A stretch of DNA of 64,000 nucleotides from Caldichromatium japonicum (GTDB lineage: Bacteria > Pseudomonadota > Gammaproteobacteria > Chromatiales > Chromatiaceae). The stretch lies in contig NZ_CP048029.1 of assembly GCF_011290485.1 (NCBI RefSeq), positions 2,304,501-2,368,500 of the forward strand, written 5' to 3'. The notes beneath the pieces were generated by a model. It ran no database searches and had not been told where the DNA came from. It was given only the letters and a program-made list of their open reading frames with translations. Of this stretch, positions 26,948 through 35,063 are shown piece after piece; the first letter of the stretch is position 1, and each line of letters opens with the position of its first letter. A program made the position numbers and the translations under genes.

Positions 26948-27706
26948 ATGACCTTCAATCCCTTTAAATTTGCTGCACCCGCTACCTTTTATCCGCTCGC
27001 CGGGCGGCTGATCCCCTGGTTTTGGGCGCTGACGGTCGTCCCGCTTGCCCTTGGCCTGTATTGGGGTTTTTTTCAGACGCCGGATCAGCTTGGCGGGAGC
27101 AATGCGCAAAAGGAGTATTACCGCATCATCTTCGTCCATGTCCCTGCGGCCTGGATGTCGATGTGGCTCTATGTGGTGATGGTCTTCTGGGCCGCGCTCG
27201 GTCTGGTCTTCAATACCCGGCTGTCGTTCATGATGGCCAATGCAGTCGCACCTACCGGCGCGATCTTTACCTTCCTGGCGCTCTGGACCGGCGCCTTCTG
27301 GGGCCGTCCGAGCTGGGGGACCTATTGGGATTGGGACCCGCGCCTCACCTCCGAACTTGTGTTGTTTTTCATGTATCTCGGTTATCTCGCCCTGAATGCG
27401 GCGATCGATGATCAGCGCCGCGCCGACCGCGCTGCAGCCCTCCTGGCGATCGTGGGGCTGGTTATCGTGCCGGTCATCTATTGGTCGATCAATTGTCCAG
27501 ACCCCAACCAATGCGCAGCGCTCCATCAGCGCTCCGACCTGACCCGCATCGAGGGCAATATCCTGTTCGCGATGCTGACCATGACCCTGGCCTTTTGGAT
27601 GTATGCCTTCGCGGTCAGCCTCATGCGTCTGCGCACCCTGATCCTCGAACGCGAGGCCGAGGCGATTTGGGTCCAGGAGCTCGTCGGGGGGAGAGCGATT
27701 CCATGA
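26948..27706 (+). CDS. ccmC: Haem-handling protein CcmC
   Basis: 252 residues from the ATG at 26948; a start at 26927 inside ccmB is possible. Six membrane helices and the tryptophan-rich periplasmic WWD segment, here WGTYWDWDPRLTSEL at about 124-138, which with flanking histidines holds haem and attaches it to CcmE. HVPAAWMSMW in the first periplasmic loop carries one of those histidines. Overlaps ccmD by the ATGA at its stop. Confidence 0.95.
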   Translation: MTFNPFKFAAPATFYPLAGRLIPWFWALTVVPLALGLYWGFFQTPDQLGGSNAQKEYYRIIFVHVPAAWMSMWLYVVMVFWAALGLVFNTRLSFMMANAVAPTGAIFTFLALWTGAFWGRPSWGTYWDWDPRLTSELVLFFMYLGYLALNAAIDDQRRADRAAALLAIVGLVIVPVIYWSINCPDPNQCAALHQRSDLTRIEGNILFAMLTMTLAFWMYAFAVSLMRLRTLILEREAEAIWVQELVGGRAIP

Positions 27707-27909
27707 GCGAGTTCTTCGCCCAAGGCGGCTATGGCTTTTTCGTGTGGGGTGCCTATGGGATGGTAGCGATTGTGCTACTGAGCGAGGTCCTCCAGCTCCG
27801 CGTCAGGCAGCGCGCCTTGTTTGCCCGTTTGTCCAGGCTGAAACGGCTTGCAGCCGCAAACCCAGTGGGAACATCGGCGGCGGATCTCGGTCAGAGACAA
27901 GCCGAATGA
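27703..27909 (+). CDS. ccmD: Haem exporter protein CcmD
   Basis: 68 residues. A short periplasmic N-terminus with the typical aromatic/glycine pattern (FFAQGGYGFFVWGAYG) precedes a single membrane helix and a basic cytoplasmic tail (RVRQRALFARLSRLKRL). CcmD is needed to release holo-CcmE from CcmABC. The start overlaps the ccmC stop as ATGA. Confidence 0.92.
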   Translation: MSEFFAQGGYGFFVWGAYGMVAIVLLSEVLQLRVRQRALFARLSRLKRLAAANPVGTSAADLGQRQAE

Positions 27910-27931
27910 AGTTGTAAAGGCCCTGCTTACA

Positions 27932-28408
27932 ATGAAGGCACGACATAAACGCATGATCCTGATCGCCCTGGCGCTGGGTTTGATCGTGGCGGCCTCGACC
28001 CTGGCCATCACGGCGCTCAAAAGCAATGTCTCCTATTTTTTTTCGCCCTCCCAGGTCATCGCAGGCGAGGCGCCGCGCGATCATGTCTTTCGCCTCGGCG
28101 GTCTGGTCCAGCTTGGGACGCTCAAACGGCAAGGCGATGGGCTCTTGGTCGAGTTTGCCGTGACTGACAATCGCGCCACCGTCAAGGTCGCCTATTCGGG
28201 CATCCTCCCCGACCTGTTCAAGGAGGGGTCGGGCATGGTGGCCAAGGGGCGGCTGGGCGCAGATGGGGTCTTCCAGGCCGAAGAGGTCCTGGCCAAACAT
28301 GATGAGGAATACATGCCGCCCGAGGTCGCCAAGACACTGCAGGCCGCACATACCGAGGGGGTTATGCAGACGACAGGCAACCCAACCGCCGAGGCCAGCA
28401 GTCGATGA
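27932..28408 (+). CDS. ccmE: Cytochrome c maturation haem chaperone CcmE
   Basis: 158 residues from the ATG at 27932; a longer frame back to 27848 lies within ccmD. One N-terminal membrane anchor (MILIALALGLIVAASTL) and a periplasmic OB-fold domain with the haem-binding histidine in LAKHDEEYMPPEV (covalent attachment site of the family). It ferries haem from CcmC to CcmF. The stop overlaps the ccmF start as ATGA. Confidence 0.95.
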   Translation: MKARHKRMILIALALGLIVAASTLAITALKSNVSYFFSPSQVIAGEAPRDHVFRLGGLVQLGTLKRQGDGLLVEFAVTDNRATVKVAYSGILPDLFKEGSGMVAKGRLGADGVFQAEEVLAKHDEEYMPPEVAKTLQAAHTEGVMQTTGNPTAEASSR

Positions 28409-30387
28409 TCCCCGAGCTCGGTCACTTCGCCCTATGGCTCGCACTGTTGCTTGCCCTTACCCAGGCGGGCGTGCCCTTGATCGGCAGTCTCACCGGCAAC
28501 CGCCCCTGGATGCTCCTGGGTCGTCCCCTGGCCTGGGGGCAACTGACACTGATCGGTATTGCCTTCCTGTGTCTGCTCTTAAGCTTTCTGCGCGATGACT
28601 TTTCGGTCATCTATGTCGCGACCAATTCAAACACCCTGCTGCCCACACCCTATAAGATCTCGGCGATCTGGGGCGGACATGAAGGCTCGTTGTTGCTCTG
28701 GATCCTGATGCTGGCTGGATGGGGGTCGGCGGTCGCGCATTTCAGCCGGCATCTACCCTTGCCCATGGTCGCGCGGGTTATCGCCGTGCAGGGCATGGTC
28801 ACGGTCGGTTTCCTTGCCTTTATCCTGCTGACCTCCAATCCATTCGCCCGTATCTTTCCGTCACCGCCCGAGGGCCGCGATCTCAATCCCTTGCTGCAAG
28901 ACCCTGGTCTTGCCATCCATCCACCAATGCTCTACATGGGCTATGTCGGCTTTTCGGTGGCCTTTGCCTTCGCCATCGCCGCCCTGATCAGCGGGCGCCT
29001 GGATGCGGCCTGGGCGCGCTGGTCACGGCCCTGGACCACGGTCGCCTGGGTCTTTTTGACCATCGGTATCGCGCTCGGCTCCTGGTGGGCCTATTACGAG
29101 CTTGGATGGGGCGGCTGGTGGTTCTGGGACCCGGTAGAAAACGCCTCCTTCATGCCCTGGCTGGTGGGGACCGCGCTCATCCATTCGCTGGCGGTGACCG
29201 AAAAGCGCGCGGCCTTTAAGAACTGGACAGTGTTGTTGGCGGTCTCGGCCTTTTCGTTTTCGCTACTCGGCACCTTCCTGGTCCGCTCTGGCGTCCTGAC
29301 CTCGGTCCATGCCTTTGCCAGTGATCCGGCGCGCGGTGTCTTTATCCTTGTGTTCCTATGCATCGTGATCGGCAGCTCGCTCGCGCTCTATGCCTGGCAG
29401 GCACCGAGGATTGCAAGCGGCGGGCGTTTCGATCTGGTCTCACGCGAGACCTTTTTGTTGATCAACAATTTGTTGATGACCATCCTCGCTGCCCTGGTCC
29501 TCTTCGGCACGCTCGCGCCGCTCATCTATGAGGCCCTGGGGCTAGGGAGGATCTCGGTCGGCTTTCCCTGGTTTAACCGGATGTTCGTGGCCCTCTCGCC
29601 GGTCTTGGTGTTGGCCACCGCCATCGGCCCCCATGTCCACTGGAAACACGATGACCCCTGGCGTCTGATACGCGCCCTCTGGGTTGCCCTGATCTTTGGG
29701 GTTGCCGCCTTGCTTTGGACACTGACCCCTGGGCTCTCGGCCGATCGGCTGGCCTTTGGCTTTGGCATCGGGATGGCGGTCTGGCTGGTGAGCGCCCATC
29801 TGTTGAATCTTTTAGCTCGTCTCAAACATCGCGGTGGGCTCAAGGGACTAGGCGCAGATCTCGGCCGTAGCCGCAGCTATTACGGGATGTGGCTAGCGCA
29901 TATTGGGCTTGCGGTATTTATCGTCGGCGCGACTATCGTCTCAATTTGCGGCAGCGAGACTGATGTGCGACTCTCACCTGGTGCCAGCCATGAGGTGGTT
30001 GGTTATCGCTTTACCTTTAACGGTGTGACCGAAACCCAAGGGCCCAATTACCGGGCCTTCCGCGGCGATTTCACCATCCATCGAGGTGAGCGGCAGATCG
30101 CGCGCCTGTATCCCGAAAAACGCCATTATGTCTCGGGCGGGATGCCGATGACCGAGGCGGCGATCGATGCGGGTTTGACCCGCGATATTTACGTTTCGCT
30201 CGGCGAACCCGTCGGCGATCGGGGCGACTGGGCAGTGCGGCTCTATTACAAGCCCTATGTGCGCTGGATCTGGCTCGGTTGTCTGTTGATGGCCGCTGGC
30301 GGTTTGCTCGCCGCAAGCGACCGACGTTATCGACTCGCCCATCAGGGCGCTGCCGTACCCAGCGGCATCGCCCTCGCCAAGACATGA
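28405..30387 (+). CDS. ccmF: Cytochrome c haem lyase subunit CcmF
   Basis: 660 residues with about 14-15 membrane helices, the usual size. The WWD domain is GWGGWWFWDPVENASFMPWL, and the family histidine-containing loops (WGGHEGSLLLWILML, LLQDPGLAIHPPMLYMGY) are present. With CcmH it joins haem from CcmE to the CXXCH of apocytochromes such as SoxX and SoxA. Overlaps ccmE and is followed 7 bp later by ccmG. Confidence 0.96.
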   Translation: MIPELGHFALWLALLLALTQAGVPLIGSLTGNRPWMLLGRPLAWGQLTLIGIAFLCLLLSFLRDDFSVIYVATNSNTLLPTPYKISAIWGGHEGSLLLWILMLAGWGSAVAHFSRHLPLPMVARVIAVQGMVTVGFLAFILLTSNPFARIFPSPPEGRDLNPLLQDPGLAIHPPMLYMGYVGFSVAFAFAIAALISGRLDAAWARWSRPWTTVAWVFLTIGIALGSWWAYYELGWGGWWFWDPVENASFMPWLVGTALIHSLAVTEKRAAFKNWTVLLAVSAFSFSLLGTFLVRSGVLTSVHAFASDPARGVFILVFLCIVIGSSLALYAWQAPRIASGGRFDLVSRETFLLINNLLMTILAALVLFGTLAPLIYEALGLGRISVGFPWFNRMFVALSPVLVLATAIGPHVHWKHDDPWRLIRALWVALIFGVAALLWTLTPGLSADRLAFGFGIGMAVWLVSAHLLNLLARLKHRGGLKGLGADLGRSRSYYGMWLAHIGLAVFIVGATIVSICGSETDVRLSPGASHEVVGYRFTFNGVTETQGPNYRAFRGDFTIHRGERQIARLYPEKRHYVSGGMPMTEAAIDAGLTRDIYVSLGEPVGDRGDWAVRLYYKPYVRWIWLGCLLMAAGGLLAASDRRYRLAHQGAAVPSGIALAKT

Positions 30388-30394
30388 GGTCAAG

Positions 30395-30979
30395 ATGGAT
30401 CAAGAGATTTCACACCCGAGTCAACGCCTCCCTGCCCGCGCCCTCATCCCCTTGTGGGTCTTTTTAGCACTGGCCAGCCTGCTGTTTTATGTCCTCTATA
30501 TCCGCGGCACGGGGCAGGATGCGCGCTATATCCCCTCGCCGCTCATCGGCAAACCAGCCCCCGAATTTGCCCTGCCCTCGCTCACAGACCCCAGCCAGAC
30601 CCTGACCCGGGATGTCCTCCTGGGGCAGGTCTCCTTGGTCAATGTCTGGGCCTCTTGGTGTCCCTCGTGCCGCGAGGAGCATACCGAACTCATGCGCCTG
30701 GCCCGCACCCAAGGCATCCGGCTGATCGGTTTCAATTGGAAGGATGAGCGTGCTGACGCCCTGGCCTGGCTTGCGCGTTTCGGTAATCCCTATGCCGTCA
30801 TCCTCTATGACCCAGACAACCGGGCGGGGATCGATTGGGGGGTCTACGGCGCGCCCGAGACCTTCGTTGTCGATGCCCAGGGGATCATCCGGCACAAACG
30901 GGTCGGACCCATCGACACTCAGGTCTGGGAGACAGAGATCAAACCCATCATCGAACGCTATCAGGGTCAGACGCCATGA
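30395..30979 (+). CDS. ccmG: Thiol:disulfide interchange protein CcmG/DsbE
   Basis: 194 residues with an N-terminal membrane anchor and a periplasmic thioredoxin fold carrying NVWASWCPSCREEH, the CcmG-type active site, and the acidic loop of the family (FNWKDERADALAWL). It keeps the CXXCH cysteines of apocytochromes reduced. A 36-codon frame starts with ATGA at its stop and runs to the ccmH start through a palindromic repeat (31024-31043), which has pushed ccmG and ccmH about 100 bp apart. Confidence 0.95.
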   Translation: MDQEISHPSQRLPARALIPLWVFLALASLLFYVLYIRGTGQDARYIPSPLIGKPAPEFALPSLTDPSQTLTRDVLLGQVSLVNVWASWCPSCREEHTELMRLARTQGIRLIGFNWKDERADALAWLARFGNPYAVILYDPDNRAGIDWGVYGAPETFVVDAQGIIRHKRVGPIDTQVWETEIKPIIERYQGQTP

Positions 30980-31023
30980 GCAAGTCCAACCTTGAGGAAA
31001 GATTGAATCAATTACTGACCGTC

Positions 31024-31043
31024 ATTCCGGCGAAGGCCGGAAT
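31024..31043. repeat. Palindromic repeat unit between ccmG and ccmH
   Basis: ATTCCGGC-GAAG-GCCGGAAT, an 8-bp perfect stem, inside the wider unit GTCATTCCGGCG...CCGGAATCCAG. This is the common proteobacterial palindrome that translates as VIPAKAGIQ and recalls the dRS3-type repeats of Neisseria. It lies in the 103-bp gap between ccmG and ccmH, in an operon where other junctions are 22 bp or less, apart from the gap before ccmI. Confidence 0.7.
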
Positions 31044-31082
31044 CCAGAAACATCATGGTATGCAGAGGGGGCGGGACTGCGA

Positions 31083-31589
31083 ATGAATCGGTGCGTCCTT
31101 AAAACTGCATCCATTGTCCTCTGCCTGACCGGGATCTTACTGGCGAGGCCGGCCCTGGCCTATACGCTGGAAGAGTTCAGATTCGATGATCCCAAGCGAG
31201 GCGCCGAGTTTCGTGACCTGATCGCTGAACTGCGCTGCGTGGTCTGCCAGAATGAATCGCTAGCCGGCTCGCAGGCCAGCGTTGCCCAGGACCTGCGCCG
31301 TGAGATCTATCGCCGGATGCAAGAGGGGCAAACCCGCGAGCAGATCATCGACTTCCTGGTCGCGCGCTATGGCGAGTTCATCCTCTATGATCCGCCGTTG
31401 AAGCCATCGACCGTGCTGATCTGGCTAGGCCCATTGGTCTTGGTGGGCGCCGGCGGTTATCTGTTCATCCGCACCCTCAAGCGCAAACAGACCGAGCCCG
31501 AACCTGACGACCTCACCGAGGAAGAACGCACCCGTTTGTACCAGCTTCTGCCCCAGGCAGAGCCCGGGCAAAAGGTGTGCAAGGGCTGA
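31083..31589 (+). CDS. ccmH: Cytochrome c maturation protein CcmH (CcmL-type, N-terminal module)
   Basis: 168 residues. Signal peptide, then the three-helix periplasmic domain with the redox motif LRCVVCQNESLAGS, and a C-terminal membrane helix (VLIWLGPLVLVGAGGYLFI) with a charged tail. It handles the thiols of apocytochrome c together with CcmG and CcmF. In E. coli CcmH is fused to a CcmI-like part; here the two are separate genes, ccmI starting 76 bp later. Confidence 0.95.
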   Translation: MNRCVLKTASIVLCLTGILLARPALAYTLEEFRFDDPKRGAEFRDLIAELRCVVCQNESLAGSQASVAQDLRREIYRRMQEGQTREQIIDFLVARYGEFILYDPPLKPSTVLIWLGPLVLVGAGGYLFIRTLKRKQTEPEPDDLTEEERTRLYQLLPQAEPGQKVCKG

Positions 31590-31665
31590 CCATGGCCTGT
31601 CTCAGTGCCACCTGTGTCGCAATCCCCTATCCTGATACCTTCCTTCAGCATCTCTCCCAGCCATC

Positions 31666-32901
31666 ATGATCCTTTTCTGGACCCTTGTCGGCGGCCTGAT
31701 CGCCCTCGCCCTCGCCTTTATCCTCCTCCCTGTGCTGCGCCTGCAACCCCTCCCCCGAGGCACGGAAGTGGATCAGGATCAGCTCAATCTCGAGGTCTTT
31801 CAGCAGCGTTTAGCCGAACTCGACAGCGATCTTGGGTCCGGGCTGCTCGATCAGGACCAATATGATGCAGCGCGCCGCGACCTCGAACGCGAACTGCTCA
31901 GCGACCTTAAGGGACATGAACAGCTCACCCGCCCTACCCGCCGGCCTTGGGTCCTAGCGCTAGCGCTCACTGTCCTGATCCCCGCCCTCAGTGTCTTGGC
32001 CTATCTACAGACGGGGCAGCCGGATCTGATCGAGGCGCCTCGGGCTGAGGCCTCGGGGACACTGGATGAGCTGGTTGGCCGTCTTGAACAACGCCTGGCC
32101 CAAGAACCCAATAACCCCGAGGGCTGGTTGATGCTCGGGCGCACCTATCTGGCCATCGATCGTCCTCACGCAGCGGTCAAGGCCCTTGAACGCGCATACA
32201 CGCTCGCCCCTCAATCCGTTGAGGTCCTGCTCGCCTACGCCGAGGCCCTAGGTCTGGTTGATCCCAACAAGAGCCTCTTGGGACGACCTGCCGAGCTGAT
32301 TGCAGCGGCGCTTGAACGGGAGCCAGACAATGCCAATGCCCGCTGGTTTGCGGGGCTCATCGCCTTCCAGCGCGGTCAGTATCAATCGGCGATCAATGTT
32401 TGGCAGGGGCTGTTGGACGGGCTCGACCCAGGGAGCGAAGAGGCAGGCAACCTTCGTCAGGTCATGGATGAGGCGCGGCGGCGTGCGGGCATGCCTGTCG
32501 CCTCAGACACGCCGGCTGCTCAGGCGGCGAGCACCGATCAGCAGGCAGCGTCTGCCGTACGCTTGGTCATCCAGGTCAGCCTAGATCCCAACCTCGCTGA
32601 CCAGGTCTTGCCCGAGGATACGGTCTTCGTCCTTGCCCGCGCCGCCTCCGGGCCGCAGATGCCGCTCGCCATCCAGCGCCTCAAGGTCAAAGATCTGCCG
32701 GCGACTGTAATACTCGATGACAGCCATGCCATGGACCCAAACATCAAGCTTTCAAGTTTTGAGACCTATCAGATCGTGGCGAGGACATCGCGCAGCGGCG
32801 ATGCCGCCCCGCAAGCTGGCGACCTCTTCGGCGAACGCAAGGGTGTCCGGCGGACAGATGCGATGCCACTTGTACTTTCTATCGATCAGATCAGGCGCTA
32901 G
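31666..32901 (+). CDS. ccmI: Apocytochrome c chaperone CcmI
   Basis: 411 residues. Two membrane helices (about 3-22 and 94-112) enclose a cytoplasmic segment with a leucine-zipper-like run (QQRLAELDSDLGSGLLDQDQ). The periplasmic C-terminus has TPR repeats (PNNPEGWLMLGRTYLAIDRP, PQSVEVLLAYAEALG, PDNANARWFAGLIAFQRGQ) and a C-terminal beta-rich part. CcmI binds the C-terminal helix of apocytochrome c and delivers it to CcmFH. Last gene of the ccm operon. Its stop codon overlaps the stop codon of a broken methyltransferase gene on the other strand by two bases. Confidence 0.93.
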   Translation: MILFWTLVGGLIALALAFILLPVLRLQPLPRGTEVDQDQLNLEVFQQRLAELDSDLGSGLLDQDQYDAARRDLERELLSDLKGHEQLTRPTRRPWVLALALTVLIPALSVLAYLQTGQPDLIEAPRAEASGTLDELVGRLEQRLAQEPNNPEGWLMLGRTYLAIDRPHAAVKALERAYTLAPQSVEVLLAYAEALGLVDPNKSLLGRPAELIAAALEREPDNANARWFAGLIAFQRGQYQSAINVWQGLLDGLDPGSEEAGNLRQVMDEARRRAGMPVASDTPAAQAASTDQQAASAVRLVIQVSLDPNLADQVLPEDTVFVLARAASGPQMPLAIQRLKVKDLPATVILDDSHAMDPNIKLSSFETYQIVARTSRSGDAAPQAGDLFGERKGVRRTDAMPLVLSIDQIRR

Positions 32902-33080
32902 GTGTCGCGGTTTTTTTGAAGTATCGAGATGACCTCAGTATCGTTTTGGCAAAGCTCAATCAAGCTAAAAGCATTGCCGAGATATCCTTGGGCCCGGTTC
33001 AAGAAATCCCTATATGTATCGAGGTCCCAGACATGAAAGTGGATACTGTAGTTTATCTTGATCAGCCTTTCTAATTGTTG
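32898..33080 (-). pseudogene. 3-prime fragment of a class I SAM methyltransferase gene
   Basis: Sixty codons on the minus strand, ending in a TAG at 32900-32898, encode INYSIHFHVWDLDTYRDF, then AQGYLGNAFSL and a tail ending NDTEVISILQKN. This is the C-terminus of the same methyltransferase group whose N-terminus lies at 34005-34244 on the other side of an IS630 element. A stop codon precedes the fragment in frame. About 100 residues of the middle of the protein, including most of the SAM-binding fold, are missing, so the gene is dead. Confidence 0.7.
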
Positions 33081-33108
33081 TTAGGCCTTAATAGGATCGG
33101 TTCTTTTA

Positions 33109-34004
33109 TTGATAAGAAACACATGCTTTTGAAATTGAGTGAGCTGTCCTGATGTCGTGGGCATGGAAAGACGAGACATGAGATTGCTGTCGTTTGCGGC
33201 GCGCGAAGAGCGGCGGCGTGGCTGGAGGTATGAAGCGATAGGCGCGCAGAGGTGTTCGACATCTGCAAAGGCTATGGGCGCGAAGGGGCCCAAGGGCTCA
33301 AGGAAAGGTGGGCGAGAAGCGGGCGCTGTTGGCGGAGCAGGACGCCCAGATACGCAAGCTCATGTGCGACGGGACACCGGATCAGCTGAAGCTGCCGTTT
33401 GCGCTGTGGCAGTTGATCCTCGACCGTTTTGGCATCGAGCTCAGGCCGCAGGGGGAGGGCAAGTACATGGCGCGCTGGGGATTGACGCCCCAGAAACCGA
33501 TTCGGCGCGCCTATGAGCAAAGCCCGCAGGCGGGCAAGACGTCCGAGATTCGCGTCACGCACCGTCGCGAAGGCCTGTCGGTGATCTCGACGCTGACCAA
33601 CCGCGGCAAGGTGCCTTGGAAGGCGTTCGCGGGGGCGATGAACGCCGACATCCTGATCGACTTCATGAAGCGGCTCGTCAAGGACGCCAGGGGCAAGAAG
33701 ATCTTCCTCATCCTCGACAACCTGCGCGTGCATCACACCAAGCCGGTCAAGGCGTGGCTGGCTGCATGCGCCAATCAAATCGAGGCCTCCTCCCTCCCCT
33801 CCTACAGCCCAGCACTGAACCCCAACGAGATGCTCAAGGCCACCATCACCGCGCAGGCGCCCTCCCGCGCCAAGGGCGATCTGAAGAAGGCGACCGTCAG
33901 CCACCTGCGCCGCCTTCTCAATTCCCCCCAACGCATCATGCGCTACTTCCAGCATCCCAAGCTCCATGATGCCGCGTAATACAAGTTCATTGGTTTCGGA
34001 TCAA
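33109..34004 (+). mobile_element. IS630-family element, internally deleted copy 1
   Basis: 896 bp. Ends TTGATAAGAAACACATG at the left and CATTGGTTTCGGATCAA at the right form imperfect inverted repeats (14 of 17 match) and are flanked by TA on both sides (33107-33108, 34005-34006), the target used by IS630/mariner elements. It is inserted in a methyltransferase gene. Compared with copy 2 at 52437-53153 it lacks 19 bp near 33252 and, by comparison with the family, a segment near 33535 that should hold the first catalytic aspartate. It is too short for a normal IS630 element. Confidence 0.85.
33163..33979 (+). pseudogene. IS630 transposase, frameshifted and deleted
   Basis: The N-terminus is read from the ATG at 33163 (MERRDMRLLSFAAREERRRG) and is lost after QR by a 19-bp deletion seen against copy 2. 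The rest is in another frame from 33308 to 33979: DGTPDQLKLPFALW, AYEQSPQAGKTSEIRVTHRR, then LILDNLRVHH (second Asp) and ALNPNEMLKATI (Glu). The W-G-D-E segment with the first catalytic aspartate, expected between AYEQSPQ and GKTSEIR, is missing. No active transposase can be made. Confidence 0.85.
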
Positions 34005-34244
34005 TAATTTCTCGCCGTCATCTAATAGATCGATTTCGACCAGTTTGTAGTCCTTTAGTTCTGGATAATGGATACGCAATTGCTCAGCTGTCAGGCGATC
34101 GACATAGCGCACGCTTGCTGATTTGCCGACCGACAAGGGGGCATGCAGGGCGCCGATCTCGATACCCTCTCCTGTCAGATAACGCTCGCTGAGTCTGCGC
34201 CTGAGTGAGAGCATATGGTGGGGAATGAGTGATCTAGACGTCAC
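34005..34244 (-). pseudogene. 5-prime fragment of a class I SAM methyltransferase gene, cut by IS630
   Basis: From the start at 34244 the protein reads MTSRSLIPHHMLSLRRRLSE, then RYLTGEGIEIGALHAPL, RYVDRLTAEQLRIHYPEL and VEIDLLDDGEKLL. This is the start and first part of a SAM methyltransferase (motif I region GIEIGALHAPL), about 80 residues, before the frame runs into the IS element and stops at 33987. The 3-prime part is at 32898-33080. Similar intact proteins are usually near 240-250 residues and often linked to glycan modification genes; the substrate is unknown. Confidence 0.72.
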
Positions 34245-34359
34245 AGGGTATCTCCTGCAGGTATCCTTCTGTCAAGACCCAGGACGGAGGGGCTGCCCCT
34301 AGGCTTTGGCCTTGTCCGCTGTTAGAAGGACCTGCCAGTTATTCCATCCTTAATCCCTA

Positions 34360-34833
34360 TCACCGTTCATAGGTCCCAACCAGCTCGGCACGGGCCAGAA
34401 TGTGGTCCTCCATCGCCAAGAGCAGCCGATCCTTGGTCGGCGTACCGAGCTCCAGCGGTAGTCGCACATCTAAGGCATAGAGGCGATGGAAATAACGATG
34501 TCGCCCGATCGGCGGGCAGGGGCCGCCGTAGCCGGTTCGCCCCCAGCTATTGAGCCCTTCGCCCGTTCCTGGCGGTAACCCTCCGCGCGCAGCATCTTCA
34601 GGCAGGCCCTGACAGTCAGGCGGGAGGTTATACAGGATCCAATGATCCCAGACCATGCGCGGGGCCTTAGGATCCGGAGCATCTGGGTCATCGATGATCA
34701 ACACCAGGCTGCGCGTGCCTTCCGGCAGCCCCTCCCACTGCAACGGCGGCGAACAATCCTGACCATCACAGGTATAGCGCGGAGGAATGTCCTCCCCATG
34801 GGTAAAGGCAGTGGATATTAGGATCAGCGCCAT
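34360..34833 (-). CDS. YbhB/YbcL family PEBP (Raf kinase inhibitor-like) protein
   Basis: 157 residues, complete PEBP fold of the bacterial type. Conserved parts are IPPRYTCDGQDCSPPLQW, SLVLIIDDPDAP, the WDHWILYNLPP strand and GGPCPPIGRHRYFHRLYAL, which line the ligand-binding pocket. No signal peptide, so it is cytoplasmic. Bacterial members have no agreed function. It stands alone, divergent from the EF-G-like gene. Confidence 0.9.
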   Translation of the reverse strand: MALILISTAFTHGEDIPPRYTCDGQDCSPPLQWEGLPEGTRSLVLIIDDPDAPDPKAPRMVWDHWILYNLPPDCQGLPEDAARGGLPPGTGEGLNSWGRTGYGGPCPPIGRHRYFHRLYALDVRLPLELGTPTKDRLLLAMEDHILARAELVGTYER

Positions 34834-35063
34834 AGCATTACCCTCTGAGGATAGCGGCTAGGATACATACGCCTCCTGGTACCTGCTCTAGGCAGCCTGT
34901 GTCGGATTGGCCGGCATGTTCCTCAAACCAATCGACCATTCAAACGCCAGACGGCACCAGTCTACATCTGGTGTTACAGTATAATTGCGATCCATTCCTG
35001 AGGAGCGCCGGTGGGCGTAGCGCGCCCGAATCCTTACCCACAAGCGTCACGACGGGATCAACG

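Noticed and set aside
30976..31086. 36-codon frame between ccmG and ccmH as a protein gene
   Set aside because: Its middle is the translated palindromic repeat (VIPAKAGIQ); more likely a coupling path than a functional peptide.
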